Assembly (NCBI RefSeq): GCF_049701175.1
Contig: NZ_JBNATW010000004.1
Location: 1-64,000, forward strand
Direction: 5' to 3'
Source of the DNA: Thermovenabulum sp049701175
GTDB lineage: Bacteria > Bacillota > Thermosediminibacteria > Thermosediminibacterales > Thermosediminibacteraceae
Length of the DNA stretch: 64,000 nt
Below, one piece after another: positions 25,523 through 34,214 of the stretch. The notes under the pieces are model-generated. The model had not been told where the DNA came from and did no database searches. It saw only the letters and a list, made by a program, of their open reading frames with translations. Each line of letters starts with the position of its first letter. The stretch's first letter is position 1. The position numbers and the translations under genes were made by a program.

Positions 25523-26602
25523 ATGAAAAGGAAAACATTTGATTTAAAGTTAGGATATTCCTGCAATAATAAATGCTTTCATTGTGTAGTAGAACCATAT
25601 AAAATGATGACACCGAAAAACAAAATGGACTATACGTATAAAGAGATAATAGCAACAATAGACAGTCCAGATGTTAAAGAAAGCAATACAATCGTCCTGA
25701 CAGGAGGAGAACCAACAATAAGACCTGACTTTTTAAACATATTGAAATACATAAATAAAAGGTATAAAGATAAAGGAATATGTTTACAAACGAATGGAAG
25801 AAAACTGTCTCAATACTTAGATGAAATAAAAAATATGGGATTAAAAATAAGTTACGTTATAGCGGTACATGGGCCTGAAGAAATCCACAACGATATTACC
25901 GGCATAAAAAATAATGAAGAAGTAAATCCATTTAAAGAAACAATGGAATCAATAAAAAAGTTAATAAGTTTATATGGTGACTTTAAAAAAGTAGCAAGGG
26001 CTGAAATAGTATTATCGCAGAAAAATCTAAATTACTTATCAGAGACAGTAGAATTTCTGCTTAAAGAAGGGGTTGATTTTATTGCAATATCATACCCGCA
26101 CTTAGATGGGTATGAACTTATATCCCCTGAAGAAGTAAGAAAAAGAGGATTCCCTTATAAGTGGTTAAGAAAAGAGTTAAAAAAAATAACAGAAATAGCA
26201 TATAAAAATCCAGAATTAATAATTGAATTTGAAGCATTACCAATATGTGCAATAAGGGATGAGGAAGGAAATATATATGATTTACCAAGCAATTTTAGAC
26301 TAACAGACTACAAAATCAACGAATCAGTATCTGTAAAATATCCGGGAAATAAATATGTTAAAGATCATATAAGCAGTTGGGAAAAAATACACTACAAACC
26401 AGAAATATGTTATGAATGTGCGATAGAGAGCAATTGTATAGGAATATGGAAGGAAACATATACATGCATAGGAATAGAGGGATTAGAGCATATCAAAAGG
26501 GAAGAATTATTTAAAATACCAACAATACTTAATGTAAACAATGTATTCTCATTCAAGAAGGGTGGGAAAATAAATGATACTTGTAACAATAAATGCTGCT
26601 GA
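25523..26602 (+). CDS. Radical SAM enzyme (peptide-modification type, HxsC-like)
   Basis: 359 residues. The [4Fe-4S]/SAM motif is CNNKCFHC at residues 14-21, followed by LTGGEPTIRPDF (GGE motif), CLQTNGRKLS and a full radical-SAM barrel. A C-terminal cysteine group, CYECAIESNCIGIWKETYTC (from about residue 296), could hold an auxiliary cluster. It is paired with a SPASM-type radical SAM protein at 27434 and a His-rich protein, the set-up of His-Xaa-Ser maturation. It overlaps the next gene by 29 bases. The reaction is unknown; no such system has a settled chemistry as far as I know. Confidence 0.85.
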   Translation: MKRKTFDLKLGYSCNNKCFHCVVEPYKMMTPKNKMDYTYKEIIATIDSPDVKESNTIVLTGGEPTIRPDFLNILKYINKRYKDKGICLQTNGRKLSQYLDEIKNMGLKISYVIAVHGPEEIHNDITGIKNNEEVNPFKETMESIKKLISLYGDFKKVARAEIVLSQKNLNYLSETVEFLLKEGVDFIAISYPHLDGYELISPEEVRKRGFPYKWLRKELKKITEIAYKNPELIIEFEALPICAIRDEEGNIYDLPSNFRLTDYKINESVSVKYPGNKYVKDHISSWEKIHYKPEICYECAIESNCIGIWKETYTCIGIEGLEHIKREELFKIPTILNVNNVFSFKKGGKINDTCNNKCC

Positions 26603-27434
26603 GAACAAGAAATTAACAGAAAAGATAGGCAAAGAAATTAAAAGTTTTTTTACAACAACAGATAGTTTCATTAATATATGCATTCAATATAAGGACGAAA
26701 TAAAAAAGTACGATATTGATTACGCAAATTTTTATTTATTAGAGCCAAAAGCGATAATAAAAACAGAAGAAAAAATACTTGCAGATTTCAGCTGCTATTG
26801 CGTAGAAAATAACAAATTAATTGGGATAAAATTAAGTGATGATGAAAGAGAAGATGAATCTATAAAAAACAAAATATCATTGTTAGAGATGATAGGTGCT
26901 AATTACTGTATAATACCTTTCCGTATTAAGAACATAATTGATATTAAAAACTTGGACAAGATGGACGAAATATTTATACACACACTTTTTCAAGAAAAAG
27001 ACCAAATAAAGAACATAAAAATGTATAATTCTCGAAGCATGATTAAAAAATTCATTATAGAACAAAATGGAGATGTATACGAAAAAATAAAAAAAGATGA
27101 AAAGAAATATATAGGAAACGCTCTTAATGACAACATAGTGAAACTAATACTGACAAACATAAATATAGATGCTGAAACTGTAAAAGAAGAAATAAAACTC
27201 TGTGATAGATATGATGATTATCTTAATGATAACTTCCCCATACCTTTTGTTTTCATAGACAATAACAAGTCACAACAAGAGATAATAGATTATAAAATAA
27301 AACTTTTTGAAGCTGTAAAGAACTTATCTCCTACAGATTACATATATCTTCCTCCTGCAATTATAGACATTCTTATAAAAAACGCATATCTTCCATTAGA
27401 GGAAATCAAGAAGGCTTTTAGGGTGGTGGAATAA
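26574..27434 (+). CDS. Unknown protein between the paired radical SAM genes
   Basis: 286 residues without signal peptide or membrane segment. No cluster-binding motif: cysteines are scattered (FSCYCVENNK). It overlaps both neighbours (29 bases with the first rSAM gene; its stop codon shares a base with the next ATG), so it must be made together with them. It may be a scaffold, a substrate-recognition factor or a degenerate enzyme domain. I recognise no family. Typical His-Xaa-Ser loci as I know them do not have a protein of this size here. Confidence 0.75.
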   Translation: MILVTINAAENKKLTEKIGKEIKSFFTTTDSFINICIQYKDEIKKYDIDYANFYLLEPKAIIKTEEKILADFSCYCVENNKLIGIKLSDDEREDESIKNKISLLEMIGANYCIIPFRIKNIIDIKNLDKMDEIFIHTLFQEKDQIKNIKMYNSRSMIKKFIIEQNGDVYEKIKKDEKKYIGNALNDNIVKLILTNINIDAETVKEEIKLCDRYDDYLNDNFPIPFVFIDNNKSQQEIIDYKIKLFEAVKNLSPTDYIYLPPAIIDILIKNAYLPLEEIKKAFRVVE

Positions 27435-29161
27435 TGACTTCACTAAATTATTTTTTACTGAACGAATTACAAAAAAACGGTGTTAAGGTAAACTACATTT
27501 CAACAATAGGATATCCAGAAGATGATGAATTTATACAGATAGAAATAATATCAAAAGAAAATGACATTAACAAATGGAAATACTTTAACAACAAACTAAA
27601 TGACGAGAAAATAAAAATATATACGGAAAAGGCCAAGGATTATTATAAAATACTATACAAAATGTCGGAGAAATCTATTAACAATTTTTTACTTTGTATC
27701 AATAAAAAATACCATACGGTAGCACCTGTGACAAAGAGATTAACGGCTTTAATAAAGCCAACACATATGTGCAACATGGATTGTTTATATTGCTATGAAA
27801 AACCCGCTAGAAAGAAATATGGGAATTTGGTAATGTCACATGAGACATTGGAGAAAATAATTAAAATGCTTAGTGAATACACAGAAAGGCTTGAATTAAT
27901 ATGGCATGGCGGAGAACCCACAATGGCCGGCAAGGAATGGTATATAAAAGCTTATAATATCATATCCAAGTATCCTATGTTAAAAATAGACTCAAACATA
28001 ATGACTAACGGAATAAATGTATCTCAAGATGATGAATGGTATGATATTTTCAATTTTTATAATATAAAAATTGGTATGAGCTACAACGCACTTGAGCAAA
28101 GCAAGATAAGGCCCACAGAAAAAGATAAAAAGAATTATGATTTAGCAGATATTATAAAAAGTGCAAGAGAAAAGGGAGTAGAAATAGGAATAATCGATGT
28201 AATAACATTAGAAAGCAGTTACATTCTAAAAGAAAAATATGAATATTACAAAAGTCTAAAAGTAGGGCCGTGCTTTAATACTATTTTTTACACCAAAGAA
28301 GCAGACAAAAATAATTTATTACCCAGAAATAACGAAGACATCAAAAAATATACGGAAAACTTCTTAGAGTTCTTCAAATATTGGCTAAGGGATAAAAATG
28401 GCATATACGAAAGAACATGTGCCGAATATCTGCAAATGGTAGTTAATGGCACCGGAACAGTATGCAATCATACTCATTGCCAAAGGCAATATATAAATTT
28501 TAATGCAAATGGCGATGTTTACCCATGTGATAGATATATGCCGGAAAAATATAAAATGGGAAATGTACATGAAGTAAACGGCTTAAAGGAATTATACAAT
28601 AGTTATGAATACAGGATATATGTAGAGGAGAAAGCAAAAAGGATGGCAAACTACTGTTCAAAATGCGAACTATTTGGCATATGTCACGGGGGATGCAATG
28701 CAACAGCAATAGAAACAAATGGTAATGGAGAAAAGCCTGACCCTGATTATTGTTATTTTGCAATAAATTTTTATAAAGGCATATATAACATTGTGAAAGA
28801 TATTATTTTTTATGAAGAAGAAAACATAAATCCGAAAGCATTGGAAATAATAACAGATAAAAACTATTACAGCATTAAAGAAATAAAAGAACTAATAGGA
28901 GACATGGTAAACATAGTAATAACTAATAAAGAACAAAATGATGATATATTTTCCTCAGCGGAATATTTACTGCATAAAGAAATAAACCATCACTATTTTA
29001 GAAAAAAGAACAATATCAAAACACACCTTAATATGATTACACCATATGGATATAACGGAGAAGAAAGAAAAGAAATTATAGAAAAAAACAAAACAAATCG
29101 CAAAATTAGTCTAATAAAAACATTAAAGGAGGTAGTTATAAATGATATTGTTACCTCCTGA
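27434..29161 (+). CDS. Radical SAM/SPASM maturase (HxsB-like)
   Basis: 575 residues. An N-terminal ~105-residue domain of a type that could bind a leader peptide comes first. The radical SAM motif CNMDCLYC is at about 112-119, then WHGGEPTMAGKEWY, IMTNG, and a SPASM region with CNHTHC, NGDVYPCDRYM and YCSKCELFGICHGGCNA (about 343-425), which would bind two auxiliary clusters. A ~130-residue C-terminal extension follows. SPASM enzymes install crosslinks, epimerisations or oxidations on peptides. Its stop lies inside the start of the His-rich protein gene (20-base overlap), pointing to that protein as substrate. Confidence 0.92.
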   Translation: MTSLNYFLLNELQKNGVKVNYISTIGYPEDDEFIQIEIISKENDINKWKYFNNKLNDEKIKIYTEKAKDYYKILYKMSEKSINNFLLCINKKYHTVAPVTKRLTALIKPTHMCNMDCLYCYEKPARKKYGNLVMSHETLEKIIKMLSEYTERLELIWHGGEPTMAGKEWYIKAYNIISKYPMLKIDSNIMTNGINVSQDDEWYDIFNFYNIKIGMSYNALEQSKIRPTEKDKKNYDLADIIKSAREKGVEIGIIDVITLESSYILKEKYEYYKSLKVGPCFNTIFYTKEADKNNLLPRNNEDIKKYTENFLEFFKYWLRDKNGIYERTCAEYLQMVVNGTGTVCNHTHCQRQYINFNANGDVYPCDRYMPEKYKMGNVHEVNGLKELYNSYEYRIYVEEKAKRMANYCSKCELFGICHGGCNATAIETNGNGEKPDPDYCYFAINFYKGIYNIVKDIIFYEEENINPKALEIITDKNYYSIKEIKELIGDMVNIVITNKEQNDDIFSSAEYLLHKEINHHYFRKKNNIKTHLNMITPYGYNGEERKEIIEKNKTNRKISLIKTLKEVVINDIVTS

Positions 29162-31499
29162 CAAAATAGCGATAATCGAAGAAATAATGTGCTGTAAGTT
29201 TGCAGAACTACCGTTAATAAAGCAACTTGCTTTTGCATTAATAGCCTTTAGCGACAGCGAATGGCAAAATTTTATAGACAACTATTACAATCAGCAAAGG
29301 AACGTAACGCAACAATTAATAACATCAACCCATAGCAACAATCCAAGCACACATGGACATTCACACAGTAATACTTCTCATAAAAACCACAGTAATTCTA
29401 CAACTTCACACAGTAATACATATAAGCATTTTAACCACACAAACAGCACCGGACATGACGACACATACTCGCATTATAATGGTTCGCATAAGCAAGGCCA
29501 TTACGACTCAACATATTCTTCTCATAATGATAGCCCCAATTCACATTGGGATAAATATACTCAAAATCCATCCCATTCTGACTCATTAGGGCATAGCGAC
29601 CATGATGATTGGGCTTATCATACAAATACCGGCTACAATCATCAAAACTATGTCCCTTCAGTACCAACAGCATTGGTGCCGGGCATTGGAGTCGCTCAAA
29701 ACGGAGAAGCCCTTCGAATAGGCGTAATAAGCTATGACAAGAATATAGACGGATATGGAACGCAGGATAATCCTTCAAAAGATGTATATTACACGATACA
29801 GATTAGAAAAATATCTCCGACCACATCATCATGGGTAACATTGTATAATCGAGTAAAAGCAAATAGCTACGGCGGTTATGTATTTGATTTAAATACATTA
29901 GACCCGCTTAAAACCGGGAATACAAATCCAGATAATGCTGCCGGAACGTATGAGTTGCAATTAATGGCATCGAACATCCTAACATATAATGGAACAGTAT
30001 ACCATGACAGCACTACAGCTACAGTACAAATAACGATAGTCAAAAATTTTAGTCCTATTGTATCTGTCACAAACGGTAGCGAATTTATTAATTTTACATT
30101 TAGCTATTATGGTGGAGTATCTCCTTCGCTTGTATTTAAGAAATATGAAGATGGATTGTATGCAGGTGCAACAGAAGCTCAAAAATATGGAATACTGGTA
30201 AGGATAAATATGAAAGATCAGGACAAAGCAGGATATACAAGGCAAAATTGGCAAAAAGGCGTTGTAAGATTGAAAGATTTATCAAACAATGTTTATGCGA
30301 CGGTAAACATTATCTGGAGTAACAACAGCACCATAGTAAGTTCAGAGAATACAGATGTTCAAGGGGCAGCATTTATACCAAGAGATGCTTTTGCAAGCAT
30401 AGGGGCCAAGGATTGTAAAATAGAAGTAGAAGTAAGGGACTATCTTGATAGTGCATGTACACAACCGGCGGGTTCAGCTGTAATAACCGATAGAGTAGTA
30501 TCAGGCGGTACGCAAATGACGTTATACATAGATACGACCATACCACAGATAAGTATAAGTGATACCAACTATAACTGGAGAAATACAAATATAAGTGCTC
30601 AATTAACCATATCTGATGCAGGCAAATATGTCGGTTCATCTGATCCATTCAAATATGCACAATATTCTGTCACAAGCCAATCAACTCTTCCATCAAGTGG
30701 ATGGAATAATGCAAGTGGAACAGGATCATCAAAAACTGCATCAATATCAATAACAAATGAAGGTATATATTATATCCATGCAAAAGCAGAAGACAGGGCA
30801 GGAAATAGCACAACAATCACTTATGGCCCTTATAAAATAGACAAAACCCCTCCGTCAGGCAGTCATAACGTATCAAGAAGCAACGGACAATTTGTAATTA
30901 CTGTTAATGCAATAGATACATTATCAGGGGTAAAAAGGATAAAATTACCCAACAACACATATGTGAACGGATCAAGTGCAACCTATAGTGTTGCAAATGC
31001 AGGAACATATACATTTGTATTAGAAGACAATGCCGGTAATACGCTAAACTATTCTGTAACGGTAGTTAATCAAGCATATATATTGGGAGCAAGAATAGAT
31101 AACATAGTAAATTCACCAAAACAATTATTATTCCCTATAAATCTGCCTGTAGCAACACCTGTAGAGATAAAAACGGGATATAATATTACAATGACTGTAA
31201 ATGTAAGCAATACTGACCAAGTCAAGATTCGTGCAAAAGTAAATGGCAATATAATTCCTTTGCAATATAATGGTTCGCAAGTTAATGAAATAGTAAAAAA
31301 TACGGGTACAACAGATGATACAAGCGTAACTGTTACTTTTTATATTAAAGATGGGATAGTTGAAGTAAATCAATTAGTGTCTATAGAAATAGAGGGGGTA
31401 AGATCGGGCGGTATAAATACAATAAGCAATATAGGAAACAATCTATTTAAGATAGTAGGCTCAACAACTTCTGACACAAGTGTAAATATAATAAAATAG
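29142..31499 (+). CDS. Large surface-type protein with His-Xaa-Asn/Asp repeat region; likely rSAM substrate
   Basis: 785 residues; start ATG 29142 behind AAAGGAGGT, no signal peptide. Residues 1-60 look like a leader-type domain (EEIMCCKFAELPLIKQLAFALIAF). Residues 64-169 are His/Ser/Asn/Thr/Asp-rich: 20 His, 17 of them followed two residues later by Asn or Asp (HSN, HKN, HTN, HYN, HSD, HDD). The rest is beta-rich with Ig/adhesin features (YIHAKAEDRAGNSTTITYGPYKIDKTPPSG). In His-Xaa-Ser systems the HxsA substrate is a short HxS-repeat protein; this is a fusion with a different third residue. Export without a signal peptide is unexplained. A terminator follows. Confidence 0.88.
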   Translation: MILLPPDKIAIIEEIMCCKFAELPLIKQLAFALIAFSDSEWQNFIDNYYNQQRNVTQQLITSTHSNNPSTHGHSHSNTSHKNHSNSTTSHSNTYKHFNHTNSTGHDDTYSHYNGSHKQGHYDSTYSSHNDSPNSHWDKYTQNPSHSDSLGHSDHDDWAYHTNTGYNHQNYVPSVPTALVPGIGVAQNGEALRIGVISYDKNIDGYGTQDNPSKDVYYTIQIRKISPTTSSWVTLYNRVKANSYGGYVFDLNTLDPLKTGNTNPDNAAGTYELQLMASNILTYNGTVYHDSTTATVQITIVKNFSPIVSVTNGSEFINFTFSYYGGVSPSLVFKKYEDGLYAGATEAQKYGILVRINMKDQDKAGYTRQNWQKGVVRLKDLSNNVYATVNIIWSNNSTIVSSENTDVQGAAFIPRDAFASIGAKDCKIEVEVRDYLDSACTQPAGSAVITDRVVSGGTQMTLYIDTTIPQISISDTNYNWRNTNISAQLTISDAGKYVGSSDPFKYAQYSVTSQSTLPSSGWNNASGTGSSKTASISITNEGIYYIHAKAEDRAGNSTTITYGPYKIDKTPPSGSHNVSRSNGQFVITVNAIDTLSGVKRIKLPNNTYVNGSSATYSVANAGTYTFVLEDNAGNTLNYSVTVVNQAYILGARIDNIVNSPKQLLFPINLPVATPVEIKTGYNITMTVNVSNTDQVKIRAKVNGNIIPLQYNGSQVNEIVKNTGTTDDTSVTVTFYIKDGIVEVNQLVSIEIEGVRSGGINTISNIGNNLFKIVGSTTSDTSVNIIK

Positions 31500-31510
31500 T
31501 ATTAAATGCA

Positions 31511-31552
31511 AAAAACATAGCTGCCCTTTTTATAAGGCAGCTATGTTTTTGT
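31511..31552 (+). terminator. Terminator after the rSAM cassette
   Basis: AAAAACATAGCTGCC (31511-31525) pairs perfectly with GGCAGCTATGTTTTT (31536-31550). Confidence 0.92.
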
Positions 31553-31614
31553 CAAAACAGTAGTATTATTATATAAAAACAAAAAAAAATGAGAACAAAA
31601 AGGGGGTGCGGTAT

Positions 31615-32001
31615 TTGGATTATATAAGGAAAATAATTAAATCAAAAAGAGGAAATGCAATAATAGAGACAACAATAATGTTTATGATATTAATAATGCT
31701 AACGGTAGGCTATATGTATTTCACACAGCTTGTAAGGGAATCAACGGTATTGCAGGTAGCAGCGAGGGAAAGTGCAAGGGCATATGCGGTAACAGGGGAT
31801 TATTCTTTTGCTTATAACAAAGCAATAAATGAGTTGAAATTGGGAGGAATAGACCCGAATAGGGCAAAGATAAACATATATACGAAAGGCAATGAGCGTG
31901 TAGCAAGAATACAATTAAATAAACGGCTTATTATTCCATTTGCAGGTGAGTATAGAATAACAATCGGTGGAGGAGCTGACTTTAAGAAGGAATTTCAATA
32001 A
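31615..32001 (+). CDS. TadE-like pseudopilin
   Basis: 128 residues from TTG 31615; AGGGGG at 31601-31606 is correctly spaced for it, whereas the in-frame GTG at 31606 overlaps the site. Leader IIKSKRG is followed by NAIIETTIMFMILIMLTVGYMYF with Glu at mature +5, a typical prepilin cleavage and methylation site, then VLQVAARESARAYAVTGD as in TadE proteins. It could be a minor pilin of either Tad machine. Confidence 0.8.
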   Translation: MDYIRKIIKSKRGNAIIETTIMFMILIMLTVGYMYFTQLVRESTVLQVAARESARAYAVTGDYSFAYNKAINELKLGGIDPNRAKINIYTKGNERVARIQLNKRLIIPFAGEYRITIGGGADFKKEFQ

Positions 32002-32038
32002 AAAACATAGCGAACAATAAATAAGGAGGTAACTATAA

Positions 32039-32323
32039 TTGAAAAAAGAACTGCAGAGAACAGATAACATAAGCAAAAAAGAAATGAACAAAAAAGAAAT
32101 GGAAGAAATATTCAGTCTTAAAAAAGAAGCAGTATATTACCTAATTAAAGCAGAAAAGGCAGAAACAGAGGAAGAATACACATACTTTATTAAATTGTTT
32201 TTAAGAAAAGACAGGAAAGCAGAAGAAAAATATAGAAGGTTAGTTAAAAATATTGCAAAAGCAACAAAAAAACATAAGGATAATGTTTTGTACGTAAATT
32301 TTAATTATTTATCTACAATATAA
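32039..32323 (+). CDS. Small helical protein, unknown
   Basis: 94 residues starting at TTG 32039 with AAGGAGGT upstream. It is almost entirely charged and probably helical (ISKKEMNKKEMEEIFSLKKEAVYYLIKAEKAETEEEYTYFIKLF). No family recognised. It lies 18 bases ahead of a larger coiled-coil protein and is probably made with it. Confidence 0.65.
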   Translation: MKKELQRTDNISKKEMNKKEMEEIFSLKKEAVYYLIKAEKAETEEEYTYFIKLFLRKDRKAEEKYRRLVKNIAKATKKHKDNVLYVNFNYLSTI

Positions 32324-32341
32324 GAGAAAGGAGGGACACAA

Positions 32342-33553
32342 ATGAGATTGGGAATATTGGACGAAAAAGATATATCTCTAATTGAACAAGAGAAGGGATT
32401 AAAGAAAGCACTTTTTGGGGAAAATAATGAACTAAAAGAAGTGCAGAAAATAATAAATGGAACTACAAAAGAAGAAAATACGGATGAAAAAATAGAGGAC
32501 ATTATTAAGGCTACAGAATGGAGAAAAAAATATGAAGAAGAAATGAAGAAATTATCAGAATCAGCTCTAACAGCAAGAAATGATATAGCAGAAGGGATAA
32601 TAAAAGTAAAGGAAGGAGTAAAGACATATTTAAGAGATGAGATAATAAAACGCAGGATATTATACAAAGCACTACTGCTTTATCAGACATCAATAGAGCT
32701 TATGAAGAAAGGCGAAGAAAAAACACGGCTTATGTTAACGTGTTCGGCTGAAAAGGTTAAGAGCGATATAAAATATGCCTATGACTATTCACAGAAAAAA
32801 GTAAAAAGGTTTATAGAGAAAACAGCAAACAAGGCGAATGAAATAGTAGCATTATTATCCGATATATACGAAGATGTATCAGAAAAAATAACAAGTATAT
32901 ATAAAGAAATAGGAGATAAAGTAGTTATAAGTGGAAGAAATGCAAATCTAATATACAAAAAAGCGATTATTACATTTAACATGGCATACGAAAAATGCAA
33001 GGACACAATAAAGAGAATGACATCAAAGATTAGAGAAATAAGGGCAACCGTTGACAAAAAAGTAATGTTAATTTTAGAAAGGGAAAAGAAAGATGTAAAA
33101 ATCAGAGAAAAGATAAATGAAATATACGAACTGGCAAACTTGTCGCATGAAGTGATATTAGCAAAAGGGAAAGCAGGAGAAAAAGGGAATATAAATGTAT
33201 CACCCGAAAAATATGTCAAAGCAAGCATATATGATGAAATAATAAGCGAAGCAAAGAAGGCAGGGGGAGAAAATGAATTGCTGCCGGATTTAAGGTTATA
33301 TTCCGCAGTAAAAGAATATATCTTGAACAAATATGCTATGAGCATTATTATAAAGAGCGATAATGAGATAGTAAACGAAAAAATATTAGAGAAAAAATAT
33401 GGAATTAAACAGAGTCAAGAAATGCAGACGACAAAAGAAGAGGATATATTGGATAAATTACTGAAAGAAGCTGGGATTATAGAGGAAAAAATAGATGAAG
33501 AGAAAATAACAAACAAAAATAAAAATGTATATAGAATAAATAAAAAGTTATAA
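32342..33553 (+). CDS. Long coiled-coil protein, unknown
   Basis: 403 residues, Lys/Glu-rich and predicted helical over most of its length, with long heptad-like stretches (KFRKKYEEEMKKL-type spacing; SDIYEDVSEKITSIYKEIGDKVV). No signal peptide, membrane helix or nucleotide motif. AAAGGAGG precedes ATG 32342. Set between a TadE-like pilin and prepilin peptidase, it may be a cytoplasmic scaffold, but nothing in it shows this. Coil composition makes distant matches unreliable. Confidence 0.7.
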   Translation: MRLGILDEKDISLIEQEKGLKKALFGENNELKEVQKIINGTTKEENTDEKIEDIIKATEWRKKYEEEMKKLSESALTARNDIAEGIIKVKEGVKTYLRDEIIKRRILYKALLLYQTSIELMKKGEEKTRLMLTCSAEKVKSDIKYAYDYSQKKVKRFIEKTANKANEIVALLSDIYEDVSEKITSIYKEIGDKVVISGRNANLIYKKAIITFNMAYEKCKDTIKRMTSKIREIRATVDKKVMLILEREKKDVKIREKINEIYELANLSHEVILAKGKAGEKGNINVSPEKYVKASIYDEIISEAKKAGGENELLPDLRLYSAVKEYILNKYAMSIIIKSDNEIVNEKILEKKYGIKQSQEMQTTKEEDILDKLLKEAGIIEEKIDEEKITNKNKNVYRINKKL

Positions 33554-33585
33554 AAGGTCAAAACAATAAAAGGGGGTAATTTAAG

Positions 33586-34083
33586 ATTAGCAAGGAATTG
33601 ATAATATTGATAATAAACACGGTATTTTTACTAATAGCCGTATTATTTGACAGCAGATATCGCAAAATACCCAATGAAATCTCATACACTCTTTTTATAA
33701 CGAACGTTGCGTGGGTCTTGGCAGTAAACAATATAAGCGTAAAAATGATAATTGAAATAATAAAGTGGGTTTTTATAATATTTATACTCTTAAACCTGAT
33801 TATAAAAGGGTACAAAATGGGTGGAGGGGATATAAAACTAATATTAGCACTAACTCCATATCTAAAGAGCAAGACGATAATATTATGCTTTTTTATATTA
33901 ACCATAGCACTTGCAAAAACAATATTGTTTGCTGTAAAGGAAGAAGGTATAAAAACAACTTTTGAAAGGATAAAAACAGAAATATTAGGGCTGGAAATAT
34001 ACAAAGCACTAGACAAAAAATATACACACAACAATGGTGCTTTAATAATATTTGTATCTTTTCTGCTGACAAAAATTATTTAA
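33586..34083 (+). CDS. Prepilin peptidase (A24 type), probable ATT start
   Basis: 165 residues if started at ATT 33586, which lies 9 bases after AGGGGG (33571-33576); the in-frame TTG 33598 has no properly spaced site. The membrane protein has the two catalytic Asp sites of aspartic prepilin peptidases: FDSRYRKIPNE and GGGDIKL. It lacks the N-terminal methylase domain of PilD, as in CpaA/TadV. It would process the pilins and pseudopilins of this window. A second A24 peptidase is at 35546. Confidence 0.85.
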   Translation: MSKELIILIINTVFLLIAVLFDSRYRKIPNEISYTLFITNVAWVLAVNNISVKMIIEIIKWVFIIFILLNLIIKGYKMGGGDIKLILALTPYLKSKTIILCFFILTIALAKTILFAVKEEGIKTTFERIKTEILGLEIYKALDKKYTHNNGALIIFVSFLLTKII

Positions 34084-34106
34084 TTTTTTTTTGCGGTGAA
34101 AATAAA

Positions 34107-34171
34107 GTAATACCGTAAAAATAGCCATATTAACAGAATTTGTAGACATTTACATATTAATATGGTATTAT
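34107..34171 (+). promoter_or_regulatory. Promoter/operator region of the actin-like gene
   Basis: TAGACA (34143-34148), 17-bp spacer ending TGG, TATTAT (34166-34171). An inverted repeat CCATATTAA/TTAATATGG surrounds the -35 region and spacer, and GTAATAC (34107-34113) with GGTATTA (34164-34170) form an outer inverted pair. Such sites upstream of a ParM-like gene are where the small partner protein would bind as repressor and centromere factor. Confidence 0.65.
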
Positions 34172-34214
34172 AAAATAAAAATACAAAAATGTGAAAGGGA
34201 GGAAAAAATAAGCA

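Noticed and set aside
29353..29589. Alternative + frame across the His-rich region
   Set aside because: It is a shadow of the low-complexity coding sequence in another frame, with no start site.
29142..29650. His-rich region as a nickel or zinc storage tail
   Set aside because: Metal-storage tails are short and His-dense at a protein end; here the regular His-Xaa-Asn/Asp spacing and the overlapping radical SAM genes make modification more likely, though metal binding is not excluded.
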